This document shows, one piece after another, positions 24,800 through 35,092 of a stretch of DNA of 35,092 nucleotides (the first letter of the stretch is position 1; each line of letters starts with the position of its first letter). This DNA comes from Actinomycetota bacterium (lineage in GTDB: Bacteria; Actinomycetota; UBA4738; HRBIN12): positions 1-35,092 of the forward strand of contig JACQDK010000070.1 of assembly GCA_016201135.1 (NCBI GenBank), given 5' to 3'. Below the pieces are notes generated by a model. It did not search any database. It saw nothing but the letters and a program-made list of their open reading frames with translations, and had not been told where the DNA came from. The translations under genes were made by a program, and so were the position numbers.

Positions 24800-25069
24800 G
24801 TGGGGCTTCAAGCGGAACCGGAGCGGACCTGCGTGGCCTGCCGGGGGAGGGCGCCGAGGCGGGAGCTGCTGCGCCTGGCCGGCTCGGCCGCAGGGGTCGT
24901 GGTGGATCCCGCGGGCCGTGAGCCGGGCCGGGGGGCGTACCTGCACCGCGATCCGGCCTGCGTCGAGGCCGCGTTCCGGAAGGGCTCGCTCGCGCGCGCT
25001 CTCAAGAGGGGCCTCACGCCCGAAGAAGCAGCTAGGCTAAGGATCCACATCGGGAGGGAGCTGGGTTGA
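24800..25069 (+). CDS. ylxR: YlxR (DUF448) RNA-binding family protein
   Basis: ERTCVACRGRAPRRELLRLA, GRGAYLHRDPACVEAAFRKGSLARALKR; between nusA and infB. Confidence 0.92.
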   Translation: MGLQAEPERTCVACRGRAPRRELLRLAGSAAGVVVDPAGREPGRGAYLHRDPACVEAAFRKGSLARALKRGLTPEEAARLRIHIGRELG

Positions 25070-27282
25070 GGGTCCACGAGCTGGCCAAGGAGCTGGGCGT
25101 CACGAGCAAGGAACTGCTCGCGGCGCTCGAGCAGATGGGTGTGGCGGGCCGGTCCGCCAGCTCCAGTGTGCCCGAGGACATGGTGCCCCGCCTGCGCGCC
25201 TCCGGCGGCAAGGCGACGGCCGCTGCGCCCAAGCGCCGCGAGGTTCTCGAGCCGGCGCCCACCCCCCGCAAGGCCAGGGCGAGGGCTGCCAAGCCCGTCG
25301 AGGCCGCGGCGGGAACCAAGCGGCCATCGGAGCGTGCCGCTCGGGCGGCCTCACCCGCGACGAAGAAGAAGGGGTCGGTGCGGCCGGTCGAACCGGCGGT
25401 CGCCGCCCCGGAAAGCCCTGCGGCGCCGATGCCCTCGTCCGCCGGCGCAGCGGCAGGCACGCCTGCGGCTCCCGTGGACATGGCGCCGAGACCCGTTCCC
25501 CCCAGGCCCGCGGAGCCGCCGAAGCCGACCCTACCCGTCCTGCAGCTGGTTCGCGGCGCAACCCCGCAGACGATCGCCGAGAAGGTGGACAGGTCGCCGG
25601 CGGACATCGTGAAGATCCTCTTCATGGCCGGCGAGATGGCGACCGCCACCACCTCGTTGTCGGACCAGGCGATCGGGCTCGTCGTCGACGACCTCGGGTA
25701 CACCGCGGAGATCGTCGGCATCGAGGAGGAGGACCAGGGGCCGGAGGAGGACCTGGTCGACGAGAGCAAGCTCACGACCCGCTCGCCGGTCGTCACGGTG
25801 ATGGGCCACGTCGACCACGGCAAGACCAAGCTGCTCGATGCGATCCGCAGCACGAACGTGGTTGCCGGCGAGTTCGGCGGCATCACGCAGCACATCGGCG
25901 CCTACCAGGCCCACGTCGACGGGAGAGACATCACCTTCATCGACACTCCTGGCCACGAGGCGTTCACGGCCATGCGTGCGCGGGGGGCGCAGGTCACCGA
26001 CATCGTCGTCCTCGTCGTCGCGGCCGACGACGGCGTGATGCCGCAGACCGTCGAGGCGCTCGACCACGCGAAGGCGGCCGGGGTGCCGATCATCGTGGCC
26101 GTCAACAAGATCGACAAGGATGAGGCCGACCCCCAGCGGGTCCGAACGCAGATGGTGGAGCTGGGCATCGTGCCGTCCGAGTGGGGAGGCACCAACGAGT
26201 TCGTCGACGTGTCTGCGAAGGCCGGCATCAACCTCGGTGGGCTCCTGGAAACGATCCTGCTCGTCGCCGACCTCGAGGAGCTGAAGGGCGATGCCACCGG
26301 CCGCGCGCGAGGCACCGTGATCGAGGCTCACCTGGACAAGGGCCGGGGCCCGGTCGCGACGATGCTCGTGCGGAAGGGCACCCTGAAGGTCGGCGACGCT
26401 CTCGTCTGCGGAACCGCCTACGCGAAGGTGCGGGCGATGCTGGACGAGAACGGCGGCGTAGTCGAGACCGCCGGTCCGTCCAAGCCAGCGCAGATCCTCG
26501 GATGGAGCCACGTGCCCTCCTCTGGTGACGAGTTCCGCGAGGTTCAGGACGAGCGCGAGGCGCGCCACATCGCTGCCGAGCGTGAGGCGAAGACTCGCGC
26601 TGCCGAGCTGGTCGCCACCCGCCCGCCGACCCTGCAGGACCTGATGCGCCGGGCCGAACGGCAGGAGATCCCGGAGCTGAACCTGATCGTGAAAGCCGAC
26701 GTCCAGGGGTCCCTCGGCGCCCTCTCCGACGCCCTCCTCAAGCTCCCGCAGGACGAGGTGCGGGTGAACCTCGTGCACAGCGCTGCCGGCGGCATCACCG
26801 AGAACGACATCCGGCTCGCGATGGCCTCCAACGCGATCGTCGTTGGCTTCAACGTGAGGCCGGACAAGCAGGCCCGCGGGATCGCGGACAAGGAGGGCGT
26901 CGACATCCGTCTCTACCGGGTGATCTACGACGCGATCGACGACATCAAGGCCGCTCTGTCCGGCATGCTGAAGCCGGAGGAGCGCGAGGTCGAGCTCGGC
27001 CGCGCCGAGGTCCGAGCGCTGTTCCGCGTGCCGAGGATAGGCGTGGTCGCCGGGTCCTACGTGACCGACGGCAAGATCGAACGCGACGCGCGCGCCCGCC
27101 TCGTTCGCGACGGCGTCGTCATCTACGAGGGCAAGGTCGGGTCGCTCCGCCGTTTCAAGGAGGACGTCAAGGAGGTGGCCCAGGGCTACGAGTGCGGCAT
27201 CGGGATCGAGGGCTACCAGGACGTCAAGGAAGGCGACCTGATCGAGGCCTTCGAGGTGCACGAGGTGGCGCGTTCGATCTGA
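25066..27282 (+). CDS. infB: Translation initiation factor IF-2
   Basis: TTG start; [65 protein letters not shown]; low-complexity A/P/K-rich N-terminus. Confidence 0.97.
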   Translation: MRVHELAKELGVTSKELLAALEQMGVAGRSASSSVPEDMVPRLRASGGKATAAAPKRREVLEPAPTPRKARARAAKPVEAAAGTKRPSERAARAASPATKKKGSVRPVEPAVAAPESPAAPMPSSAGAAAGTPAAPVDMAPRPVPPRPAEPPKPTLPVLQLVRGATPQTIAEKVDRSPADIVKILFMAGEMATATTSLSDQAIGLVVDDLGYTAEIVGIEEEDQGPEEDLVDESKLTTRSPVVTVMGHVDHGKTKLLDAIRSTNVVAGEFGGITQHIGAYQAHVDGRDITFIDTPGHEAFTAMRARGAQVTDIVVLVVAADDGVMPQTVEALDHAKAAGVPIIVAVNKIDKDEADPQRVRTQMVELGIVPSEWGGTNEFVDVSAKAGINLGGLLETILLVADLEELKGDATGRARGTVIEAHLDKGRGPVATMLVRKGTLKVGDALVCGTAYAKVRAMLDENGGVVETAGPSKPAQILGWSHVPSSGDEFREVQDEREARHIAAEREAKTRAAELVATRPPTLQDLMRRAERQEIPELNLIVKADVQGSLGALSDALLKLPQDEVRVNLVHSAAGGITENDIRLAMASNAIVVGFNVRPDKQARGIADKEGVDIRLYRVIYDAIDDIKAALSGMLKPEEREVELGRAEVRALFRVPRIGVVAGSYVTDGKIERDARARLVRDGVVIYEGKVGSLRRFKEDVKEVAQGYECGIGIEGYQDVKEGDLIEAFEVHEVARSI

Positions 27283-27575
27283 TGCTGGTCGCGCTCGAGC
27301 GGTTCGACCTTCGGATCCCCGGGTGTGCTTCGCTGAAGCAGAAGCGCCACGTCGTGAAGTCGCTCACGGCCGCGCTCAGGCAGCGCTTCAACGTCAGCGT
27401 GGCGGAGGTCGACCATCAGGACCTGTGGCAGCGGACCGCCGTGGCGGTGGCGGCGGCGGACGCGGAGACGTTCCACGCGAGGAAGGTCATGCACGAGGTG
27501 GAGAAGTTCATCGAGCGGTGGCCCGGGGTCGAGGTCATCGACGCCGAGCTCACGCTCCACGGGCCGGAGGACTGA
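27282..27575 (+). CDS. ylxP: DUF503 family protein YlxP
   Basis: CASLKQKRHVVKSLTAALRQRFNVSVAEVDHQDLWQRTAVAVAAA; between infB and rbfA. Confidence 0.9.
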   Translation: MLVALERFDLRIPGCASLKQKRHVVKSLTAALRQRFNVSVAEVDHQDLWQRTAVAVAAADAETFHARKVMHEVEKFIERWPGVEVIDAELTLHGPED

Positions 27576-27576
27576 G

Positions 27577-27936
27577 ATGACCCAGGGCGCGCGGACGGAT
27601 CGCGTCGGTGAGGAGTTCCGCGAGATCCTCGCGGAGGAGATCCTGAAGCTGAAGGACCCTCGGGTGGGGTTCGTGACCGTGACGGCCGTCAAGGTCACGG
27701 CGGATCTGCGGCGGGCGCGCGTCTTCTACACGGCCATGGGAGACGAGCGTGAGCGAGCCGCCACGCGCGCCGGGCTCCGCTCGGCCGCGGCGCACCTGCG
27801 AGCCGCGATCGGCAAGCAGGTCCGACTGAAGTTCCTGCCCGAGCTCGAGTTCGAGGAGGACGCCACGATCGAACAGGGCGAGCGGATCGATAGGCTGATC
27901 GAGAGGTTGCACACGCAGGAGCCCGGCGATGCTTGA
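27577..27936 (+). CDS. rbfA: Ribosome-binding factor A
   Basis: TDRVGEEFREILAEEILKLKDPRVGFVTVTAVKVTADLRRARVFYT, LPELEFEEDATIEQGERIDRLI. Confidence 0.95.
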   Translation: MTQGARTDRVGEEFREILAEEILKLKDPRVGFVTVTAVKVTADLRRARVFYTAMGDERERAATRAGLRSAAAHLRAAIGKQVRLKFLPELEFEEDATIEQGERIDRLIERLHTQEPGDA

Positions 27937-28906
27937 CTTCGCGCGCGCGGCGCAAGTCCTTCGCGACGCACCCGAGGTGGCCATCACGTGCCACGTGAAC
28001 CCTGATGCCGACGCGCTCGGCGCGATGCTGGGGCTCGCGGCGTTCCTTCGCGAGCGAGGCACGTCGACCACGTGCGCGTTCCCCAACGAGCCGCCGGACG
28101 CGCCGCGCTGGGCCCGCATGCTGCCCGGCTCGTCGGCGCTCGTGGCGGTGAAGGAGTTCCCGAAGGCCCCGGCGGTGATGGTGACCTGCGACTGCGCCTC
28201 GAGCGACCGGCTGGGGCCGCTGCTCGGCGCTGCGAACAGGGCGGGCGAGCTGATCTGGATCGACCATCACCGCTCGAATGAGGGACTGGGGACGATCCCC
28301 CTCATCGACCCTGAGGCCTCCTCCTCGTGCGAGCTCGTGTGGCGGCTGATCGGCGAGATCGGGGGGAAGGTTCCCACCGACACGGCGATCTGCCTGTACG
28401 CGGGACTCGTCACGGATACGGGCCGGTTCCAGTACGAGGCGGTGCGTCCCGAGACGCTCCGGCTGGCGGCCGAGCTCCGGGAGTTCGACTTCGACCACGC
28501 TCGCCTCGTGCAGGCGCTGTACGAGGACAACGGGCGGAGATACCTCCAGCTGGTCGGGCTGGCCCTCGGGCGGCTCGCCTTCGTTCCCGAAGCCGACCTC
28601 GTGTGGACGTACCTGACGCAGGCGGACCTCCGCGAGGCCGGGGTGCACCCCGGCGAGACCGACGATCTGATCGACGTGATCCGCACCGATCGCGACGCCG
28701 ACGTGGCGGCCCTCGTGAAGCAGCAGAAGGACGGAAGGTTCAAGGTGAGCGTGCGCTCGCGAGGAGGGCACGACCTCGCGAAGGTCGCGGCGGTGTTCGG
28801 GGGCGGTGGCCATCGCCTGGCGGCCGGATACACCTCCAAGCATGGACCCGCCGAGACGGTCGACCAGCTCGCCGCGGCTCTGCGGGGGGAACCGGTCGTG
28901 CCGTGA
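27929..28906 (+). CDS. nrnA: DHH/DHHA1 phosphoesterase, NrnA-type oligoribonuclease / pAp phosphatase
   Basis: ITCHVNPDADALGAMLGLA, VTCDCASSDRLG, IWIDHHRSN, GLVTDTGRFQYE, GGGGHRLAAGYT. Confidence 0.9.
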   Translation: MLDFARAAQVLRDAPEVAITCHVNPDADALGAMLGLAAFLRERGTSTTCAFPNEPPDAPRWARMLPGSSALVAVKEFPKAPAVMVTCDCASSDRLGPLLGAANRAGELIWIDHHRSNEGLGTIPLIDPEASSSCELVWRLIGEIGGKVPTDTAICLYAGLVTDTGRFQYEAVRPETLRLAAELREFDFDHARLVQALYEDNGRRYLQLVGLALGRLAFVPEADLVWTYLTQADLREAGVHPGETDDLIDVIRTDRDADVAALVKQQKDGRFKVSVRSRGGHDLAKVAAVFGGGGHRLAAGYTSKHGPAETVDQLAAALRGEPVVP

Positions 28907-29748
28907 ACGGGCCCGAGGGCCTGCTGCTCGTCGACAAGCCTAAGGGCGTCACGTCGCACGACGTCGTTGACGTCGTGCGACGTGCTCTCTCCACGAGGAA
29001 GGTCGGCCATGCCGGAACCCTCGATCCGATGGCAACGGGCCTGTTGATCCTGGGGGTCGGCAGGGCCACGCGCCTGCTCCGGTTCCTGGGCGATCTGCCG
29101 AAGACGTACGCGGGCCGCGCCCTCCTGGGGGTGGAGACCACCACCCTCGACGCCGACGGCGACGTCGTTCGCAGATCGCCCGTGGAGATCGGCGAGGTGC
29201 GGGTTCGCGAGGCCATGGCCGCGCTCGTGGGGGACTCGACGCAGCGGCCGCCGGCCTACAGCGCCGTGAAGGTCGGCGGGCGCAAGCTCTACGAGGCGGC
29301 CCGCAAGGGGGAGCGCCTGGAGGCTGCGCCTCGGCCGATACGCGTTGACCGGTTCGAGCTGACCGGCTTCGATCCCCCCGACGCCGACTTCGACGTGACC
29401 TGCTCGGGCGGCACCTACGTGCGCGTCCTCGCCGCGGACGTTGGAGCGGCGCTCGGGTGCGGTGCCCACCTCACGGCGCTGCGGCGCACTTCGATAGGTC
29501 CGTTCGACGTCCGGGAGGCGGTCCTGCCCGAAGACGTCCGGAACCCCCTGCCGATCGAGCGCGCCGTCGCCCACCTGCCGCGGGTGGAGCTCGACCCCGA
29601 GGAGGCCGCAGCCGCCCGGAACGGACGGATCCTGGGGCCCATGGGTTTCGGCGGTCCCTATGCCGTCTTCGACCCCGATGGGCCCCTCATCGGCGTGTAC
29701 CTCGACGAGGGAACCAAGGGAAGGCCGCAGGTTATCCTCGCGTCGTGA
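28903..29748 (+). CDS. truB: tRNA pseudouridine(55) synthase
   Basis: GLLLVDKPKGVTSHDVVDVVRRAL, VGHAGTLDPMATGLLILGVGRATRL, QRPPAYSAVKVGGRKLYEAARKGE, CSGGTYVRVLAADVG; GTGA overlap with nrnA. Confidence 0.95.
   Translation: MNGPEGLLLVDKPKGVTSHDVVDVVRRALSTRKVGHAGTLDPMATGLLILGVGRATRLLRFLGDLPKTYAGRALLGVETTTLDADGDVVRRSPVEIGEVRVREAMAALVGDSTQRPPAYSAVKVGGRKLYEAARKGERLEAAPRPIRVDRFELTGFDPPDADFDVTCSGGTYVRVLAADVGAALGCGAHLTALRRTSIGPFDVREAVLPEDVRNPLPIERAVAHLPRVELDPEEAAAARNGRILGPMGFGGPYAVFDPDGPLIGVYLDEGTKGRPQVILAS
29733..29738 (+). promoter_or_regulatory. -10 box TATCCT inside the truB 3' end
   Basis: TANNNT 6 nt before GTG at 29745. Confidence 0.35.
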
Positions 29749-30839
29749 GCGCGCCCCGCCCCGCCCCGCGCAGCCACCCCGCGTGGCGAGCGTTGCAGAT
29801 CCTGGTCTCGGTCCTCGTCGTCGGCGGGATCTTCGCGTTCGCGATCCCCAACGTGGCGGACTACGGCGCCGTGTGGAGGGCGATCGTCGCCATGAGGGGG
29901 CTCGAGATCTCCTCGCTCGTGCTCGTGACGTTGATGAACCTCGTGACGTACTGGCCCCAGCAGACGGCGGCGATGCCCGGCCTCAAGATCTCGCAGGCGG
30001 CGGTGAACAACCAGTCCTCGACGTCGATCGCGAACACGCTGCCGGGCGGGGGCGCGATCGCGGTCGGCGTGAGCTACGCGATGTACCGCTCGTGGGGCTT
30101 CCCCAACTCCGCCATCGCCCTCTCCGTGTTGGTGACCGGGATCTGGAACATGTTCATGAAGCTCGGGCTCCCGATCGTGGCCATCGCGATCCTCGCGGTG
30201 CAGGGGGGCTCGACCGCCGGACTGCTCCTCGCCGCCCTGATCGGATTCGCGGTGCTGCTCGCGGCCGTCGTGCTCTTCGCGCTCATGCTGCGGAAAGAAG
30301 CCTTCGCGGAGCGGATCGGCGACGCGCTGTCGGCGCCGGTGAACACCGCTCGGAGGCTGGTGCGAAGGGTGCCGGTGGATGGCTGGGGTACTAGGGCCGT
30401 CCGGCTCCGGAGGCAGGTCGTCGACCTGGTCGAGGATCGGTGGCTGAAGCTCACGGTCTCGACCGTGGTGAGCCACCTTTGCCTGTGGCTGGTGCTGCTG
30501 CTCGCGACCCGCGCCGTGGGCATCTCCGCGCGTGAGATCACCACCGCGGAGGTGCTGGCCGTGTTCGCGTTCGGCCGGCTGATCAGCGCACTGCCGATCA
30601 CGCCGGGCGGGGTCGGCATCGTGGAGCTCGGGTACATCGGGGGTCTGGTTCTGGCGGGACGCGGGGCGACCGACGTGCCACCGGATGTGTTCCGCGCGCA
30701 GGTGACGGCGGCGGTCCTCGTCTTCCGGGCTCTCACGTACGGCTTCCAGATCCCGCTTGGCGGCCTCACGTACCTGATCTGGCGCGCCAAGAAGAGCTGG
30801 CTGAAACCGGTGCCGCCCGAGGAGGGGGCGCCGGGGTAG
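29745..30839 (+). CDS. UPF0104 / lysylphosphatidylglycerol synthase TM-region-like membrane protein
   Basis: Multiple TM segments; TLPGGGAIAVGVSYAMYRSWGF, VLAVFAFGRLISALPITPGGVGIVELGYIGGL. Confidence 0.82.
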   Translation: MSAPRPAPRSHPAWRALQILVSVLVVGGIFAFAIPNVADYGAVWRAIVAMRGLEISSLVLVTLMNLVTYWPQQTAAMPGLKISQAAVNNQSSTSIANTLPGGGAIAVGVSYAMYRSWGFPNSAIALSVLVTGIWNMFMKLGLPIVAIAILAVQGGSTAGLLLAALIGFAVLLAAVVLFALMLRKEAFAERIGDALSAPVNTARRLVRRVPVDGWGTRAVRLRRQVVDLVEDRWLKLTVSTVVSHLCLWLVLLLATRAVGISAREITTAEVLAVFAFGRLISALPITPGGVGIVELGYIGGLVLAGRGATDVPPDVFRAQVTAAVLVFRALTYGFQIPLGGLTYLIWRAKKSWLKPVPPEEGAPG

Positions 30840-31382
30840 TCAGTCCGCGGGCGCCGCGTGTGCCTCGCGCCCCTGCGCATGCCCCTGCTCGCGCCCCAGC
30901 AGCATCCAGATCTCCGTCGCGAGCGCGGCTGAGCCGATCGCGATGCCCGCGCCCAGCAGCACCCCCGCCACGACGTCGGAGAGCCAGTGCGCGACCAGGT
31001 AGACGCGCGAGAAGGCCATGACGAACGAGAAGGCGACCGCGATCCACTCCCACTTCCTGCGCCGAGGTCCCGAGGGGATGAACGCGAGCACGAGAGCGAC
31101 CGCCATCGCTGCCCCCGCCACGGCATGACCGGACGGGAATGAGTAGCCCCTCACGGCAACGAGCGGCCCCGGCGGCCGCCCCCGGTGGAAGTAGGCCTTC
31201 ATCGCCGTGAGCAGAACCTCCGAGGACACCCAGGTGAGGACGAACGCAGCGAACCGGTGCCACCTTCGGCGGACGGCGAGCACGACGGATGCGGCGCCGC
31301 GCAAGGGGATCGTCACGTATCCGCTGCCGGCGACGTTCAAGAACGCGAAGAGCCAAGTCACGACGGCGTTCACCTGGGGCAT
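30840..31382 (-). CDS. PAP2-superfamily membrane phosphatase
   Basis: PAP2 motifs KAYFHRGRPPGP, GYSFPSGHAVAGAA, SRVYLVAHWLSDVVAG. Likely start ATG 31382, or GTG 31373/31361; the ORF track start at 32279 runs antisense through ribF. Confidence 0.85.
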   Translation of the reverse strand: MPQVNAVVTWLFAFLNVAGSGYVTIPLRGAASVVLAVRRRWHRFAAFVLTWVSSEVLLTAMKAYFHRGRPPGPLVAVRGYSFPSGHAVAGAAMAVALVLAFIPSGPRRRKWEWIAVAFSFVMAFSRVYLVAHWLSDVVAGVLLGAGIAIGSAALATEIWMLLGREQGHAQGREAHAAPAD

Positions 31383-32231
31383 CGAGAGGTGCTCCGGCGC
31401 ACGGTCGAGGCCGCCGGCGAGCGGGGCACGCGGAGCGTCGCCGTCACGTTCGACCGCCACCCGCGTGAGGTGCTGACGCCCTCCGACGTGCCGCGGCTGC
31501 TCACGACGGTGGAGCGGAAGGCGTCGATGATCGAGACGACCGGTATCGACCTGCTGGTCGTGCTCGAGTTCACCCCGGCCTTCTCGAAGGTCACGGCAGA
31601 GGACTTCGTGCACGACGTGCTGATCGGGGGCCTCCACGCCGCGCACGCGCGGATGGGCGTGAACTTCACGTTCGGTCACAAGGCCATGGGGAACGTCGAG
31701 ACCCTGAGGGAGATGGGAGCGCGTCACGGCCTCACGGCGGAGGCCGTGCCACTGGTCCAGGTCGGGAACAAGACCGTCTCCTCGTCGTCGGTGCGGGCTG
31801 CGCTCGCGGCCGGCGACCTCGCATGGCCCGTCACGGCCCTCGGCCGGCGTTTCGTGCTCGACGGAGAGGTGGTTGCCGGCTCGGGCCGCGGCCACGACCT
31901 GGGCTACCCCACGGCGAACCTTCGCACCCGGCCCCGGCTCCTGCTTCCCGGGCCGGGTGTCTACGCCGGCGCGGCCGAGCTGTCCGGAGGCCGCAGGTAC
32001 CTCGCCGCGATCGACGTGGGCACGAACCCGACCTTCGGGGTCGAGCCCCTCCACGTCGAGGCGTTCCTGCTCGACTACGACGGGCACGACCTGCATGGTC
32101 AGCCGCTCGCCGTGGAGTTCTGGGAGCGACTCCGCGACGAGATCAGGTTCGACAGCGCGGAGGATCTCGTGAGGGCGATCGCAGGCGACGTCGAGCGGAC
32201 CCGCCAGATCGTCAGGTCTCCCGACCGGTAG
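31362..32231 (+). CDS. ribF: Bifunctional riboflavin kinase/FAD synthetase, apparently 5'-truncated
   Basis: Recognisable from [38 protein letters not shown] through [61 protein letters not shown]. No start codon sits in a plausible place; the N-terminal strand and GNF of GNFDG are absent. Confidence 0.82.
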   Translation, partial: DGVHLGHREVLRRTVEAAGERGTRSVAVTFDRHPREVLTPSDVPRLLTTVERKASMIETTGIDLLVVLEFTPAFSKVTAEDFVHDVLIGGLHAAHARMGVNFTFGHKAMGNVETLREMGARHGLTAEAVPLVQVGNKTVSSSSVRAALAAGDLAWPVTALGRRFVLDGEVVAGSGRGHDLGYPTANLRTRPRLLLPGPGVYAGAAELSGGRRYLAAIDVGTNPTFGVEPLHVEAFLLDYDGHDLHGQPLAVEFWERLRDEIRFDSAEDLVRAIAGDVERTRQIVRSPDR

Positions 32232-32305
32232 ACGGGCGCGGCCCACTTCGCCGCCGTGCCCCGGAGACGGCGGGAGCACCCCCTCTGGTAACCTTTCCCC
32301 TGGTT

Positions 32306-32575
32306 ATGGCGCTCACCACGGAAGACAAGACCCAGATCATCAGGGAGCACGCCCGTTCCACGGGCGACACAGGCTCCACCGAGGTGCAGATCGCGGTGCT
32401 CTCGCGCCGCATCGCCGACCTGACCGAGCATCTGAAGATGCACAAGGGCGACCATCACTCCAGGCGCGGCCTGCTCCAGATGGTCGGGCGTCGTCGCAGG
32501 CTGCTCGAGTACCTGAAGAACGAGGACATCGATCGGTACCGGGCGCTGATCGCGAAGCTCGGTCTCCGTCGATAG
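32306..32575 (+). CDS. rpsO: 30S ribosomal protein S15
   Basis: [51 protein letters not shown]. Confidence 0.97.
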   Translation: MALTTEDKTQIIREHARSTGDTGSTEVQIAVLSRRIADLTEHLKMHKGDHHSRRGLLQMVGRRRRLLEYLKNEDIDRYRALIAKLGLRR

Positions 32576-32600
32576 CAAGACCCGGAAGGGCCCCGAGGGG

Positions 32601-32792
32601 TACCTTCTCGTGAGGAGGGATGTTTCAGGAACCACCGACCGTCCCGGAGGCGGAAGCCCGCGGTCGGTTCTCAGTCGCGGACCCCTGAACCCCGAGTTCG
32701 GAGGCCCACCACTGACAACCGGCCGGCCCGTCTCCTGAAGCTGCGCGAGGCGCACGAGCGCCCGCGCCCGTTCCCCAAGGAGGAACCGGCCC
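32601..32792 (+). ncRNA. Structured pnp 5' leader (candidate Actino-pnp-type cis-regulatory RNA)
   Basis: -10-like TACCTT at 32601; 8-bp stem ACCGACCG (32634-32641)/CGGTCGGT (32661-32668) with inner GGC-GGAA-GCC; then ~120 nt GC-rich leader and SD AAGGAGG before pnp. Confidence 0.45.

Positions 32793-35092
<2,300 letters not shown>

Noticed and set aside
25531-27261. Long minus-strand ORF (576 aa)
   Set aside because: Antisense to infB; arises from codon-position GC bias.
32289-32306. TAACC...GGTTA inverted repeat before rpsO as an S15 operator
   Set aside because: Only 5-bp arms and too little leader before ATG 32306 for a typical S15-binding structure; likely chance around a -10 box.

Overview
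The window is a GC-rich, almost fully coding segment with gene order typical of Actinomycetota. It starts inside dprA and ends inside pnp, so it looks like a contig cut at both ends. Most of it is core genome: dprA-xer-whiG/fliA-type sigma-M23 peptidase; rpsB-tsf-pyrH-frr-cdsA-dxr-rseP; a two-component system; yjbQ; ispG; a reverse-strand trpE-trpG operon; proS; rimP-nusA-ylxR-infB-ylxP-rbfA-nrnA-truB; a UPF0104-like membrane protein; a PAP2 phosphatase (-); ribF; rpsO; pnp. I see no CRISPR array, transposon, phage cassette, tRNA or rRNA. The observations most worth a second look are: (1) a ribosome-mediated trp attenuator upstream of trpE, with a 22-aa Trp-Ser-Trp leader peptide, a TTGACG-N18-CACAAT promoter and apparently no 5' UTR; (2) an abnormal ribF/PAP2 divergent junction where ribF has lost its start codon and the GNF of its GNFDGxHxGH motif; (3) a WhiG/FliA-type sigma factor with a ~105-aa histone-H1-like Lys/Ala/Ser tail; (4) a CRP-type palindrome TGTGA-N6-TCACT centred about 42 bp upstream of the M23 peptidase start; (5) a recurrent TANNNT box 6-10 bp before start codons, suggesting widespread leaderless transcription; (6) a perfect hairpin plus T-tract in the rimP-nusA leader and a structured pnp leader; (7) a secreted orphan protein; and (8) low-complexity tails on housekeeping proteins encoded by recent tandem DNA repeats. 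I did not find a convincing new multi-gene system. The novelty is mainly regulatory and architectural.
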